Shown here piece by piece: positions 29,047 through 29,175 of a stretch of 29,175 nt of DNA. Made by a program: the position numbers and the translations under genes. This stretch comes from a virus. Every line of letters begins with the position of its first letter. Position 1 is the stretch's first letter. The stretch spans positions 1-29,175 of the IMG/VR virus record IMGVR_UViG_3300022929_000136; one strand, 5' to 3'. The notes under the pieces were generated by a model. It searched no databases. It was not told where the DNA came from and saw only the letters and a list, made by a program, of their open reading frames with translations.

Positions 29047-29175
29047 ATGGACATCCTCCTCGATAACTGGGCCGCCATCGCGCTGGCCATCTTGGCCGCC
29101 GTCGACGTAATTGTGAGCTTCACGCCTTCGAAGCGTGACGACCAAATCGTCGGATACCTTTCGATTATCGTGCGC
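29047..29175 (+). CDS. Second holin-like gene (partial, 5' end)
   Basis: ATG at 29047 opens a frame running off the end of the window (43 residues). It starts MDILLDNWAAIALAILAAV, with one membrane span at about residues 7-24 followed by TPSKRDDQIVGYLS. It is clearly homologous to the protein at 494-667 (MSDLLIQNW...; SITPGKTDDKVVGYIR), at roughly half identity by eye and with much higher GC. The start codon lies inside a 6-bp inverted repeat (CCATGC at 29021-29026, GCATGG at 29045-29050). It probably precedes another endolysin gene beyond the window. Confidence 0.75.
   Translation, partial: MDILLDNWAAIALAILAAVDVIVSFTPSKRDDQIVGYLSIIVR

Noticed and set aside
29021-29050. CCATGC/GCATGG inverted repeat around the second holin start codon
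   Set aside because: Only six base pairs with an 18-base loop. It could be chance in GC-rich DNA, so it is only mentioned with the gene.
1-29175. Integrase, tRNA genes, CRISPR array, insertion sequence
   Set aside because: Looked for on both strands; none was seen. The XRE protein alone does not make a lysogeny module.

Overview
The window reads as a nearly complete, compact genome of a tailed siphovirus-type phage with an HK97-type head and a long non-contractile tail. The host is probably a member of the Bacteroidota. That is inferred from three things: most start codons lack a Shine-Dalgarno sequence, there is a clean TAnnTTTG -7 element upstream of one operon, and the tail fibre ends in a GH54-like lectin domain of a kind I associate with phages of that phylum. 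No integrase, excisionase, tRNA, CRISPR array or insertion sequence was seen, so nothing here points to a temperate lifestyle apart from one small XRE-type repressor-like protein.

Layout. (1) 1-1462, plus strand: the 3' end of a fibre-associated gene, small membrane proteins including a holin candidate, a T7-lysozyme-like amidase endolysin and a VRR-NUC nuclease. (2) 1425-7372, minus strand: a tightly overlapping early/replication cluster. In order of transcription it has small accessory genes (one with CxxCxGxG zinc knuckles, several tiny membrane proteins), then a winged-helix-like protein, a protein with only DnaA domain IV, an SSB-like protein with a DDDLPF tail, a phage replication-accessory protein, a DnaB/RecA-fold helicase, four small hypotheticals, a metallophosphoesterase and an XRE regulator. 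No polymerase or primase is visible, so the phage probably redirects the host replisome. (3) 7373-9679: a compositionally distinct, GGCC-rich island. It carries a minus-strand operon (35-aa membrane peptide, hypothetical, Gp88-like protein, 30-aa membrane peptide) with a promoter, 8-bp repeat arrays at gene junctions and an intrinsic terminator, flanked by two non-coding stretches. (4) 9680-29006, plus strand: the late operon. It holds P27-like small terminase, a PAPS-reductase-like PP-loop protein, HNH nuclease, large terminase, portal, S78 protease, major capsid protein, an intrinsic terminator, four head-tail/neck proteins, two tandem paralogous tail-tube proteins, tail-assembly chaperones joined by a -1 ribosomal frameshift, tape measure, a 1719-aa distal tail/fibre polypeptide and a fibre-associated small protein.

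The right end re-enters the same module seen at the left end. Bases 28795-28991 are about 97% identical to 1-197, and a second, diverged holin-like gene begins at 29047, but the sequences between differ. The simplest reading is a circular or circularly permuted genome of about 28.8 kb assembled across two co-occurring alleles of the fibre-lysis junction. A real module duplication is the alternative.

Most interesting points: the two alleles of the lysis junction; the GGGAAAG slippery site, which matches the lambda G/T site; the duplicated tail tube with a leftover 3' repeat; the tandem 8-mers that supply stop codons and leaders in the Gp88 operon; the stand-alone DnaA domain IV protein; and a series of very short membrane-protein genes.
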